Shown here: piece after piece, positions 1-6,335 of the stretch
Numbering within the stretch: position 1 is the stretch's first letter
How the letters are laid out: each line of letters opens with the position of its first letter
From: Bacteroidota bacterium
GTDB lineage: Bacteria; Bacteroidota; Bacteroidia; Bacteroidales; JADFUO01
Assembly: GCA_015222115.1 (NCBI GenBank)
Contig: JADFUO010000134.1
Coordinates: forward strand, 1 to 6,413
Direction: 5' to 3'
Length of the DNA stretch: 6,413 nt
Notes under the pieces: model-generated
The model's input: the letters and a program-made list of their open reading frames with translations, nothing else
The model's database searches: none
Told to the model about the DNA's origin: nothing
Position numbers and translations under genes: made by a program

Positions 1-120
1 AAAAGGGTTGTTTGCGAAAAAAAATACCATGCAGCCTCTGAATCGGAAGAAATGTTTAAAGAAGTTGGAATAAATCTGGAATACTTTAATAATGATATTC
101 AGAAGTATGAGAATCAATGA
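1..120 (+). CDS. C-terminal fragment of an unrecognised protein (5' end outside window)
   Basis: Frame 1 is open from the first base to a TGA at 118-120 and encodes 39 residues that begin KRVVCEKKYHAASESEEMF and end in KYENQ. The piece is charged and hydrophilic, with no membrane segment and a single Cys; it reads like the helical tail of a cytosolic protein. I do not recognise the family and assign no function. It is the only plus-strand coding candidate with any support and runs towards the minus-strand gene at 223-627, so the two are convergent. Support is limited to the open frame reaching the window edge and protein-like composition; a 39-codon open stretch in AT-rich DNA could occur by chance. 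Confidence 0.55.
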   Translation, partial: KRVVCEKKYHAASESEEMFKEVGINLEYFNNDIQKYENQ

Positions 121-132
121 TATTCAATTTTA

Positions 133-190
133 GATTTAAGATTTTCAATAACTTCGTAAATCAGAAATCGTTAATAGTTATTCTTAAATC
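133..190. repeat. Two-part inverted repeat between convergent genes
   Basis: GATTTAAGA (133-141) is the exact reverse complement of TCTTAAATC (182-190). Nested inside, AATAACT (147-153) is the reverse complement of AGTTATT (176-182). The two stems share base 182 and are offset by a five-base bulge on the left arm, with a loop of 22 bases. The position between the plus-strand stop at 120 and the minus-strand stop at 223 would suit transcript termination. However, the stems are AT-rich and neither strand has a U-tract directly after the stem (the A-run at 191-197 would give U residues before the stem on the minus strand), so it is not a canonical intrinsic terminator. Confidence 0.4.
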
Positions 191-222
191 AAAAAAATAC
201 TTACTTTATGGACGGACACTTC

Positions 223-627
223 TTAGTATGCAGGCGCTTCTCCCCAAAAATTAAAATATTCATCAGCATCTTCTCCGAATGGTTCTACATCTTCACCTAA
301 AACCTTATATGTGCATTTTTGTCCTACGATTAAAGAAAATACAATTTCATATTCTTTGTCTTCACCGTTTATCATTAAAACTTTTGCGAGGTCTTTGTGT
401 TCGTGTTGATCTCCAAGGTTCTCATGGCATATCGGGCAATAAACTTCAAGATGTTCTCCATCAATAAGTTTAAATGATTTGTGTTTAACTACCGAATATT
501 CACCTAAATGTGGGCTTAATAACATCAGACCTACACTGCCATCTTTTGTTTTTACAGAAAAAATAATTTTATTATTAGGTTTTAACTGACCTCTGCATTG
601 TGGGCATAAGAAATCGTTTTCTTTCAT
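223..627 (-). CDS. Small zinc-ribbon-like protein with two CPxC motifs, function unknown
   Basis: This encodes 134 residues from an ATG at 627-625 to a TAA at 225-223. Two knuckles are visible, CPQC at residues 8-11 and CPIC at 64-67, the second followed by His68, His75 and His77. Paired CPxC motifs about 50 residues apart typically bind one Zn ion in a rubredoxin/zinc-ribbon arrangement; that metal role is inferred. An extra Cys lies at 105. The stretch between the knuckles is predicted to be beta-rich, and the C-terminal 25 residues are acidic and aromatic (several Glu/Asp, then YFNFWGEAPAY). There is no signal peptide or membrane segment, so it is probably cytosolic. I do not recognise a named family. 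It lies 80 bases after the TSUP permease gene on the same strand, but that spacing does not establish an operon. The start is well placed because the first knuckle follows after seven residues. It could be a nucleic-acid-binding or protein-interaction adaptor. Confidence 0.8.
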   Translation of the reverse strand: MKENDFLCPQCRGQLKPNNKIIFSVKTKDGSVGLMLLSPHLGEYSVVKHKSFKLIDGEHLEVYCPICHENLGDQHEHKDLAKVLMINGEDKEYEIVFSLIVGQKCTYKVLGEDVEPFGEDADEYFNFWGEAPAY

Positions 628-654
628 GGATTAAATTTGTTTAAAATTGATTTT

Positions 655-684
655 GTAAAAATACTAAATATATTTATTTAAAAC
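655..684 (-). promoter_or_regulatory. Weak candidate Bacteroidota-type promoter for the zinc-ribbon gene
   Basis: On the minus strand TATTTTTA (662/663 down to 655/656) matches the Bacteroidota -7 consensus TAnnTTTG in all but the last base and lies about 28 bases upstream of the ATG at 627. A GTTTT stretch near 684-680 is at about the right distance for a -33 element but is not a good TTTG match. The DNA is AT-rich enough that this could be chance. Confidence 0.22.
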
Positions 685-707
685 TTCTTGTTTATTGTAC
701 TAATTGG

Positions 708-1487
708 TTACAAACTGCTAAAAATATCTTTAATGTCAAATATTCCAAATAAGTGTGCTGAAGTTAGCAGAATAACAATTACTATTACCCATCTAACGAA
801 ATTTACACCTTTGCTCACAGCTAATCTTGACGCAACAAAGGCACCGATAAAAGTTCCGATAGTAAGAACCAGACCATATTTCCAGTTAACCTGTTTATCT
901 AAAATAAATATTATTAGTGTAAAAGGTGTGTAAAGTAAAACTATTAAAACTTTTATCGCATTTGCTTTAACCAGATCATAACCTGCTCCAATAACAATTC
1001 CCGCAAGTAAAAAATATCCTACACCAACATGAATAAATCCACCGTAAACCCCTATTAAAAAGAATATTAAAATTTGAGTAAAACCGGTTTTTTTTTCTAT
1101 CAATTCCTTCCGTCCGTAAAGCAATTTATCGGGTTTGTATAAAATGAAAAACAGCATAAAAAGCATAATAACTGCAACAGCTATTTCAAATACTTCCTCA
1201 TTAATATCAACAGCTATCCATGCACCAACCAATGAGCCGATAATTGCCGGAATAGCCAGAATAATTCCTTTTCGGAAGTCCAGAACTTTTTGCTGTTTGA
1301 AACTTGCTACTCCTGTTAGTGTTTGACCTAATATTGCGATACGATTTGTGCCGTTTGCAATATTTGCCGGCAGTCCCAAAAACATTAAAATTGATAGTGA
1401 AACAATTGAGCCGCCGCCTGCCAGCGTGTTGATAAATCCAACCAAAATACCCGATACAATCAATGCTGTAATTTCTATCCAGGTCAT
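708..1487 (-). CDS. TSUP (TauE/SafE, DUF81) family membrane permease
   Basis: This is a 259-residue, strongly hydrophobic protein from an ATG at 1487-1485 to a TAA at 710-708, the usual TSUP length (about 240-270). The N-terminal signature is clear: GFINTLAGGGSIVSLSILMF at 17-36, then GLPANIANGTNRIA at 38-51, matching the glycine-rich loop and 'GxPxxxAxGTN' motif of the family. The second half repeats the fold with GVYGGFIHVGVGYFLL at 146-161 and the KANAIKV segment at 174-180, as expected for a duplicated four-helix unit. About eight membrane helices can be placed, with a charged cytoplasmic-type loop around 118-135. TSUP members move small anions or organosulfur compounds such as sulfite, sulfoacetate or thiosulfate across the inner membrane; the substrate cannot be read from this sequence, and no sulfur-metabolism gene is adjacent. 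It follows the antiporter gene by 113 bases and probably has its own promoter. Confidence 0.9.
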   Translation of the reverse strand: MTWIEITALIVSGILVGFINTLAGGGSIVSLSILMFLGLPANIANGTNRIAILGQTLTGVASFKQQKVLDFRKGIILAIPAIIGSLVGAWIAVDINEEVFEIAVAVIMLFMLFFILYKPDKLLYGRKELIEKKTGFTQILIFFLIGVYGGFIHVGVGYFLLAGIVIGAGYDLVKANAIKVLIVLLYTPFTLIIFILDKQVNWKYGLVLTIGTFIGAFVASRLAVSKGVNFVRWVIVIVILLTSAHLFGIFDIKDIFSSL

Positions 1488-1506
1488 AAGAATTTTTTTA
1501 ATGCTT

Positions 1507-1540
1507 CAAATATATTGATTTTAATTTATTTAACCTGAAA
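1507..1540 (-). promoter_or_regulatory. Candidate Bacteroidota-type promoter for the TSUP permease gene
   Basis: On the minus strand TATATTTG (1514-1507) is a full match to the Bacteroidota -7 consensus TAnnTTTG. It lies 19 bases upstream of the ATG at 1487, which gives a short leader. A TTTC at 1540-1537, spaced 22 bases away, could be a degenerate -33 TTTG. The -7 match and position are seen directly; activity is inferred. Confidence 0.45.
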
Positions 1541-1552
1541 AATTAACAAATT

Positions 1553-1571
1553 GGTTATTGAGTCCAATACC
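1553..1571 (-). terminator. Possible weak terminator hairpin after the NhaC-type gene
   Basis: GGTTATTG (1553-1560) and CAATACC (1565-1571) form a seven-pair stem with one bulged T and an AGTC loop. Read on the minus strand, the stem is followed by a T-rich stretch (AATTTGTTAATTTTT). It lies 30 bases beyond the stop codon at 1601 and before the next promoter. The stem is short and the U-tract is interrupted, so this is tentative. Confidence 0.28.
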
Positions 1572-1600
1572 TAAAAAGTCATCTCATGGCTATTAAATCA

Positions 1601-3535
1601 TTAAGACATATTAACCTTCCTGCCAAAAACCGAAACAATCATATATAAAATTATTAATCCTGCAGGAAATAATATCCATGAAGAAACACCATAGGCAGAT
1701 AGAACAGAACCAATAACAACAGACACAAACCCAACTGTTAATGCATAAGGCAACTGTGTGCGAACATGCTCAATATGATTACATGAACTTGCCAATGAGC
1801 TAAGAATGGTAGTATCGGAAATAGGTGAACAATGGTCGCCAAACACAGAACCTGCTAATATTGACGATACTATATTATAAAAAATAGCAATAGAACCATC
1901 ATAATCTAATCCAAAATCCTGTGATATTAACCATCCTGCCGGCAGCATCATAGGATACAAAATCGCCATAGTTCCCCAGGAAGAACCTGTTGAGAATGCG
2001 ATAAAAGCCGAAAACACAAAAGTCAAGGCAGGAAGTAAGTAAGGCGAAATTTTTATATAGGATAAACTGTAAGCAATAAATTCGGATGTGTGCAAATTAT
2101 AAGTTATTAAGGCAAGCGACCATGCTAAAATAAGAATAAGTATAGCCGGAAGCATGGTCCGAAAGCCATTAATAAGACTGTCAACAGTTGCTCTTAGATT
2201 AAGTAATCGCTGGCTTACAGTCATTATAATTGCAATCAAAGTTCCAAGCAATGATGCCCATAATAATGATTTAAAAGAGTCGGCAGCAGCAATTATTTCC
2301 ATTAAGTCTGCATCATGACCTGCAGCTTTTCTTCCTGTTACAATCAGACTGATTATTGTACCAATAATTATAACCAGTACAGGAACCACAGCATTATACC
2401 AGCGTGCTTTAATATTTTCATAAACTTTCAGTTCGTCTGTTTTGTTTGATAATTTATTTGAGCTATTTGAATTATCTGCCAAACCCAATTTTCTTGCCTT
2501 ACGCTCGGCTTTGAGCATCGGTCCGAAATCACGTTTTTTGAAAATGAGTATCAGTATAAAAGCTAAAGTAAAAATCAGGTAAAAACGGGTATTGAGAGAA
2601 TTGATAAAAACACTGTACGCACTTTCGGAAATACCAATGGCATTAATGCCTTCCTGAATATAGCTCAGTTCAACACCTATCCATGTTGTAATTAAAGCGA
2701 GTGAGGCAACCGGAGCTGCTGTAGAGTCAACAATATAAGCCAATTTTTCGCGGGAAATTCGCAAACGGTCGGTTACTGGACGCATGGTATTTCCTACAAC
2801 AAGTGTGTTTGCATAATCATCAAAAAAGATCACAATTCCAAGGAGCCAGGTAATAAATTGTCCGGAAACAGGGCTATCCGCATATTTTGATAAAATCTTC
2901 ACCACACCTCTCATCCCGCCGTTTTTCGTTATCAGGCTAACCATTGCTCCTATCAGCATAGAAAATATAATGATAGCAAGATGGTCCTTATCACTCATTG
3001 ACGTAATTATATAAGTATCAACAATGGCAAGCAATCCATGAAATATTGCAACAAAAAAAGCACTTCCCTGATAATAGAATATTATTGTAGTTCCCACCAA
3101 TATACCTATAAATAATGCACTATAAACCTCCCTGAAAACCAAAGCCATCAAAATAGCAATCAAAGGCGGTAAAATAGACATCCATAATGGTATCGGAGTT
3201 ATATCCTTTGACCAGGAAAATTCATCAATTTTGATGGAAAGAGTTTCTTTTTCCGAAAATTTATAATCAAACTCTGCTACATCATTTAAAACAGCTAACT
3301 CAATTATTGAGTCATTAATTAAAACATTAATATTTTTATTCTGATATATTTTTATTTGGTCAGGATTTTTCAGGACAATTTTAATTCCGGCAGCAACATT
3401 CTGAACGATAATTGACGGGAGTTCAATTTTTATATCATTCTGCGAAAAGGTGCTGTCATTAATTGATTGTGCATTAAGGTTTAATGCAGGTAAACAAACA
3501 ATTAATATTAAGTAAAAGATATACTTCCTTAACAC
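1601..3535 (-). CDS. NhaC-family Na+/H+ antiporter with signal peptide and extracytoplasmic N-terminal domain
   Basis: This encodes 644 residues ending in a TAA at 1603-1601. Residues 118-640 form the transporter: about a dozen hydrophobic helices carrying the NhaC-family (Na_H_antiporter) hallmarks FFDDYANTLVVGNTMRP (237-253), DSTAAPVAS (270-278), FSTGSSWGTMAILYPMMLP (513-531, approximate) and GDHCSPISDTTILSS (566-580). Acidic and polar residues in these segments are expected to line the Na+/H+ path. A cytoplasmic linker rich in K/N/S lies around 333-378. The protein would exchange Na+ for H+ in the inner membrane for pH and sodium homeostasis. Before the transporter is a signal peptide (residues 1-22/23, basic n-region, hydrophobic core, NAQ cleavage context) and a soluble stretch of about 90 residues (24-112) with alternating hydrophobic, beta-strand-like sequence. 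The start is GTG at 3535-3533: no ATG lies between it and the in-frame stop at 3616-3614, and the next Met is residue 119. Ion specificity (Na+ versus malate/lactate exchange seen in NhaC relatives) is not certain. Confidence 0.9.
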   Translation of the reverse strand: MLRKYIFYLILIVCLPALNLNAQSINDSTFSQNDIKIELPSIIVQNVAAGIKIVLKNPDQIKIYQNKNINVLINDSIIELAVLNDVAEFDYKFSEKETLSIKIDEFSWSKDITPIPLWMSILPPLIAILMALVFREVYSALFIGILVGTTIIFYYQGSAFFVAIFHGLLAIVDTYIITSMSDKDHLAIIIFSMLIGAMVSLITKNGGMRGVVKILSKYADSPVSGQFITWLLGIVIFFDDYANTLVVGNTMRPVTDRLRISREKLAYIVDSTAAPVASLALITTWIGVELSYIQEGINAIGISESAYSVFINSLNTRFYLIFTLAFILILIFKKRDFGPMLKAERKARKLGLADNSNSSNKLSNKTDELKVYENIKARWYNAVVPVLVIIIGTIISLIVTGRKAAGHDADLMEIIAAADSFKSLLWASLLGTLIAIIMTVSQRLLNLRATVDSLINGFRTMLPAILILILAWSLALITYNLHTSEFIAYSLSYIKISPYLLPALTFVFSAFIAFSTGSSWGTMAILYPMMLPAGWLISQDFGLDYDGSIAIFYNIVSSILAGSVFGDHCSPISDTTILSSLASSCNHIEHVRTQLPYALTVGFVSVVIGSVLSAYGVSSWILFPAGLIILYMIVSVFGRKVNMS

Positions 3536-3557
3536 AATTATTGATTTAAGTTTTTGG

Positions 3558-3587
3558 TAAAAATAAGGAAGTTTATTGAAATGCCAA
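3558..3587 (-). promoter_or_regulatory. Candidate promoter for the NhaC-type gene
   Basis: On the minus strand TTGG (3587-3584) and TATTTTTA (3565-3558) are separated by 18 bases, close to the Bacteroidota arrangement TTTG / about 19-21 bases / TAnnTTTG, with one mismatch in the -7 box. The -7 box ends 22 bases before the GTG start, implying a short leader and agreeing with the GTG as the real start. Confidence 0.35.
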
Positions 3588-3643
3588 GAATGGTGTAAAA
3601 TATTGAAATGAATTTATTAATTTTGTTATTTGTCGGAAATTTA

Positions 3644-5542
3644 TCAAATTATTCCTTTTATAGCTCTAATGATCCCATCCGTATCAAAACCACATTCCTT
3701 ATGTAATTCAGCCTGTGTTCCATGCTCAACAAAATTGTCGGGGATGCCAAGACGTTTTATTTTTGCATTGTAATTATTATCAGCCATAAATTCAATTACT
3801 GCACTGCCAAGCCCTCCTATTATTGTTCCATCTTCAATAGTAATTATTTTTTTGAACTTACCGAATACCTCATGCAATAATTTTTCATCAATAGGTTTCA
3901 GGAAACGCATATCATAATGAGCAGTATTTATTTTTTCTTTTTCAAGTTTTTTGCATGCATCAACAGCATAATTACCAACATGTCCGATTGTTATCAGTGC
4001 AATATCTTTTCCATCTTTAATTTTTCTGCCTTTCCCGATTTCCAGTTTTTTGAAAGGTTTTTTCCAGTCAGTCATTACACCACGTCCTTTCGGATACCTG
4101 ATTGAAAATGTCCCCATTCCTTCCAGTTGGGCAGTGTACATCAGGTTTCGTAGTTCTTCTTCATTCATCGGAGCAGACACAATAATATTAGGAACTGTCC
4201 TTAAATAAGCAAGGTCAAAAGCACCGTGATGTGTTGCACCATCTTCACCAACCAACCCACTTCTGTCAAGGCAAAATACAACATGCAGTTTTTGAAGTGC
4301 AACATCATGAATTACCTGGTCATAGGCACGCTGCATAAAAGTTGAATAAACATTACAAAATGGTATCAATCCCTGTACGGCTAATCCTGCCGAAAAAGTA
4401 ACCGCATGTTGTTCGGCAATGCCAACATCGAATACCCTGTTTGGCATTTTTTTCATCATTAAATTCAAAGAACAACCTGTTGGCATAGCAGGAGTAATTG
4501 CTACAATTTTATCATTTTTTTCAGCCAGTTCAATAATTGTTTCTCCAAAAACGGTTTGATATTTTGGCGGAAGTTTACCAGAAGAGTGTTTTTCAACTAT
4601 TTTACCTGTTTTTTTGTCAAAAGTTCCGGGAGCATGAAATCTGATCTGGTCATTTTCTGCCTGTTTAAAACCTTTTCCTTTTACAGTAATAATATGCAGC
4701 AATTTAGGACCTGGTATCCTTTTCATATCTTTCAGCAATTTTGCCAGTCTTATAACATCATTTCCGTCAATAGGACCAAAATACCTGAAATTAAATGATT
4801 CAAAAAGATTACTTTTACTGAGAAGAGAACCTTTAATAGCACTTTCAATTTGCTGTATAATACGCTGGGAGTTGGGCCCATACTTACTTACTTTGCCCAG
4901 TATTTTCCAGATGATATTTTTCAGCCTGTTATAAGTTTTTGAGATTGCAATATCAGTTAAATATTCTTTTATTGCTCCGACATTTTTATCAATTGCAATA
5001 CCGTTATCATTAAGAATAATCAGGAGGTTTGCTTTTGAAACTCCTGCATTGTTCAATGCTTCCATTGCCATGCCACCAGTCATAGCACCGTCACCGATTA
5101 CTGCTATATGCAGGCGCCTATTTTTATTTTTCATTTTAGAGGCAATCGCCATACCCAAAGCAGCAGAAATTGAAGTAGAGGAATGTCCGACACCAAAAGC
5201 ATCATACTCACTTTCACTCATTTTTGGGAAGCCGCTAATGCCTTTGTACATCCTGTTTGTATGAAATTGATCTTTTCGTCCGGTAAGAATTTTATGGGCA
5301 TACGCCTGATGACCTACATCCCAAATCAATTTATCAAAAGGAGTATTATAAACGTAATGTAAAGCTACTGTAAGCTCAATAGTGCCTAAGCTTGCTCCCA
5401 AATGCCCTGGATTTGTGGAAATAACATCAATAATAAACTGCCTTATTTCATCACATAGTTTTGGAAGTTCCTCCTCTTTAAGTTTCCTTAAATCAGAAGG
5501 ATAGTTTATTGATGATAACAGTTTTCCGGGTTTAGCTGACAT
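3644..5542 (-). CDS. dxs: 1-deoxy-D-xylulose-5-phosphate synthase
   Basis: Dxs condenses pyruvate with glyceraldehyde-3-phosphate, using thiamine diphosphate and Mg2+, to form DXP, the first step of the MEP isoprenoid pathway and a precursor for thiamine and pyridoxal. The protein has 632 residues, a normal full length (the E. coli enzyme has about 620). All three domains are present. In the N-terminal ThDP-binding domain, PGHLGASLGTIELTVALHYV (45-64) carries His47, WDVGHQAY is at 74-81, and GDGAMTGG (150-157) with Asn178/Asn180 forms the GDG...N metal/ThDP motif. In the pyrimidine-binding domain, DVGIAEQHAVTFSAGLA (372-388) contains the catalytic Glu377 (E. coli Glu370), followed by Tyr399, Arg405 (YSTFMQRAYDQV), Asp434 and His438 (GLVGEDGATHHGAFDLAYLR). 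A transketolase C-terminal domain ends the protein. The ATG at 5542-5540 is well supported and the stop is TGA. It follows the SUF-type gene by 81 bases on the same strand, with its own promoter box. Confidence 0.98.
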   Translation of the reverse strand: MSAKPGKLLSSINYPSDLRKLKEEELPKLCDEIRQFIIDVISTNPGHLGASLGTIELTVALHYVYNTPFDKLIWDVGHQAYAHKILTGRKDQFHTNRMYKGISGFPKMSESEYDAFGVGHSSTSISAALGMAIASKMKNKNRRLHIAVIGDGAMTGGMAMEALNNAGVSKANLLIILNDNGIAIDKNVGAIKEYLTDIAISKTYNRLKNIIWKILGKVSKYGPNSQRIIQQIESAIKGSLLSKSNLFESFNFRYFGPIDGNDVIRLAKLLKDMKRIPGPKLLHIITVKGKGFKQAENDQIRFHAPGTFDKKTGKIVEKHSSGKLPPKYQTVFGETIIELAEKNDKIVAITPAMPTGCSLNLMMKKMPNRVFDVGIAEQHAVTFSAGLAVQGLIPFCNVYSTFMQRAYDQVIHDVALQKLHVVFCLDRSGLVGEDGATHHGAFDLAYLRTVPNIIVSAPMNEEELRNLMYTAQLEGMGTFSIRYPKGRGVMTDWKKPFKKLEIGKGRKIKDGKDIALITIGHVGNYAVDACKKLEKEKINTAHYDMRFLKPIDEKLLHEVFGKFKKIITIEDGTIIGGLGSAVIEFMADNNYNAKIKRLGIPDNFVEHGTQAELHKECGFDTDGIIRAIKGII

Positions 5543-5569
5543 AAATAATACCTGATAATTTTTTACCCT

Positions 5570-5606
5570 GCAAATTTATAACATTAAATATAATTATAAT
5601 AATAAA
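5570..5606 (-). promoter_or_regulatory. Candidate Bacteroidota-type promoter for dxs
   Basis: On the minus strand TAAATTTGC (5578-5570) is a perfect match to the extended -7 consensus TAnnTTTGC and ends 27 bases before the dxs ATG. A TTTATT stretch at 5606-5601 could serve as a degenerate -33 element with a spacer of about 22 bases. The -7 box is also part of an 8-bp inverted repeat, AAATTTAT (5572-5579) with ATAAATTT (5602-5609), which may be chance in such AT-rich DNA. No Shine-Dalgarno sequence is visible, as is normal in this phylum. Confidence 0.5.
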
Positions 5607-5623
5607 TTTTGTCTATATCTTTT

Positions 5624-5947
5624 TTATAATAAGCCGAGTTCAAGGAGCGCAGTTTCCGACATCATATCTTTATTCCATGGTGGCTCAAAGGTTAATTCAA
5701 CTTCAACATCTTTTATGCCTTCAACAGTCTTGACCTTTTCATTAATTTCTGCCGGAATATTTTCGGCAACAGGGCAATTCGGTGAAGTTAAGGTCATCAG
5801 TATTTTAACATTTTTATCATCATCAATATTAATCTTGTAAATCAAACCCAGATCATAAATATTAACAGGAATTTCAGGATCAAAAACTGTTTTTAAGGTT
5901 TCTATGATTTTATTTTCAAGATGTTTGTTAGTGTTTTTTTCTGTCAT
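5624..5947 (-). CDS. SUF-associated MIP18/DUF59 (SufT/PaaD-like) Fe-S assembly protein
   Basis: The protein has 107 residues from an ATG at 5947-5945 to a TAA at 5626-5624, typical for stand-alone DUF59/MIP18 proteins (about 100-110). The N-terminal family signature is VFDPEIPVNIYDLGLIYKI (21-39). TLTSPNCPVAENIP (52-65) carries the conserved Cys58, and the C-terminal motif FEPPWNKDMMSETALLELGL (87-106) is diagnostic of the bacterial SUF-linked branch. Members help mature or deliver Fe-S clusters, acting in the cytosol with SufBCD; that role is family knowledge. The frame extends upstream to a TTG at 5989, but the extra 14 residues are not family-like, and the ATG gives the normal length, so I chose the ATG. 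No suf genes are visible here; they may lie elsewhere. It precedes dxs; the MEP enzymes IspG and IspH use 4Fe-4S clusters, which offers a possible but unproven link. Confidence 0.92.
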   Translation of the reverse strand: MTEKNTNKHLENKIIETLKTVFDPEIPVNIYDLGLIYKINIDDDKNVKILMTLTSPNCPVAENIPAEINEKVKTVEGIKDVEVELTFEPPWNKDMMSETALLELGLL

Positions 5948-6025
5948 TTTAAGTAATATAGAATTGGGATTAATCAGTTTATTAATCAATTCATATTTTC
6001 TGGTTTTAAGGGTAAATTGTTAAAT

Positions 6026-6062
6026 GGTATATGGGTATAAAGGTATAAGGGTATAAAGGTAT
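6026..6062. repeat. 8-bp minisatellite, consensus GGTATAAR, 4.6 copies
   Basis: GGTAT begins at 6026, 6034, 6042, 6050 and 6058, an exact 8-base period. The units are GGTATATG, GGTATAAA, GGTATAAG, GGTATAAA and a partial GGTAT. It starts 79 bases upstream of the SUF-type ATG and abuts the 9-bp array to its right. The array is noncoding as far as I can see. Such short perfect repeats are prone to slippage, so copy number may vary between strains. Confidence 0.85.
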
Positions 6063-6105
6063 TCCTCTTATTTCCCCTATTTCCTTTATTTCCCTTATTT
6101 CCCAG
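6061..6105. repeat. 9-bp minisatellite, consensus ATTTCCCTT, about 5 copies
   Basis: Consecutive 9-base units start at 6061 (ATTCCTCTT), 6070 (ATTTCCCCT), 6079 (ATTTCCTTT), 6088 (ATTTCCCTT) and 6097 (ATTTCCCAG). The outer units are degenerate. The plus strand is almost pure pyrimidine apart from one A per unit. The reverse complement, GGGAAATAA, resembles the neighbouring GGGTATAA unit, so the two arrays are quasi-complementary and could fold back. Confidence 0.8.
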
Positions 6106-6151
6106 TTCAATAATTATTTTTTAAGAAATTTTTATTGTTAATTTAATACTG

Positions 6152-6168
6152 ATTAGTTACAAACTAAT
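6152..6168. repeat. Perfect 7-bp inverted repeat with ACA spacer
   Basis: ATTAGTT (6152-6158) and AACTAAT (6162-6168) are exact reverse complements around ACA. It could be an operator-like dyad or a weak RNA hairpin; the plus-strand sequence that follows (TGTTTTG) is only modestly T-rich. In DNA this AT-rich a chance origin is possible. Confidence 0.45.
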
Positions 6169-6318
6169 TGTTTTGTAAAAATATTAAAAATAATTAAAGA
6201 AACAGGGTTACTTTTTATCATTTTTCTGAATTAATAGATATAGAAGTTTTATTAATCAATTATAAACAAAATTTAATCTAAAAAATTGAATGATAGTATT
6301 TACAGAGAGAGAGTTAAT

Positions 6319-6335
6319 CTGCTGATAGGCAGCAG
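6319..6335. repeat. Short GC-containing hairpin CTGCTG-ATAGG-CAGCAG
   Basis: CTGCTG (6319-6324) pairs exactly with CAGCAG (6330-6335) around a five-base loop. It stands out because its surroundings are very AT-rich. No U-tract follows on either strand, so it does not look like an intrinsic terminator. It lies about 60 bases upstream of a possible plus-strand start at 6398, which would place it in a leader region if that gene exists. Confidence 0.4.

Noticed and set aside
688..1326. Plus-strand reading frames within the TSUP gene region
   Set aside because: They lie antisense to a gene with clear family motifs and give low-complexity products; they are shadows.
5948..5989. N-terminal extension of the DUF59 protein from a TTG at 5989
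   Set aside because: The extra 14 residues are not family-like, TTG is a weak start, and the ATG at 5947 gives the standard 107-residue length.
6026..6105. Tandem repeats considered as a CRISPR array
   Set aside because: The units are 8-9 bp with no spacers and no cas genes; this is a minisatellite.
5978..6261. 14-bp direct repeat TTTATTAATCAATT at 5978-5991 and 6248-6261, considered as attachment-site-like
   Set aside because: At this AT content about one such match is expected by chance in the window, and no integrase or mobile gene lies nearby.
6290..6325. Eleven-codon plus-strand ORF (possible leader peptide)
   Set aside because: It is too short, shows no run of regulatory amino-acid codons, and no terminator/antiterminator follows.
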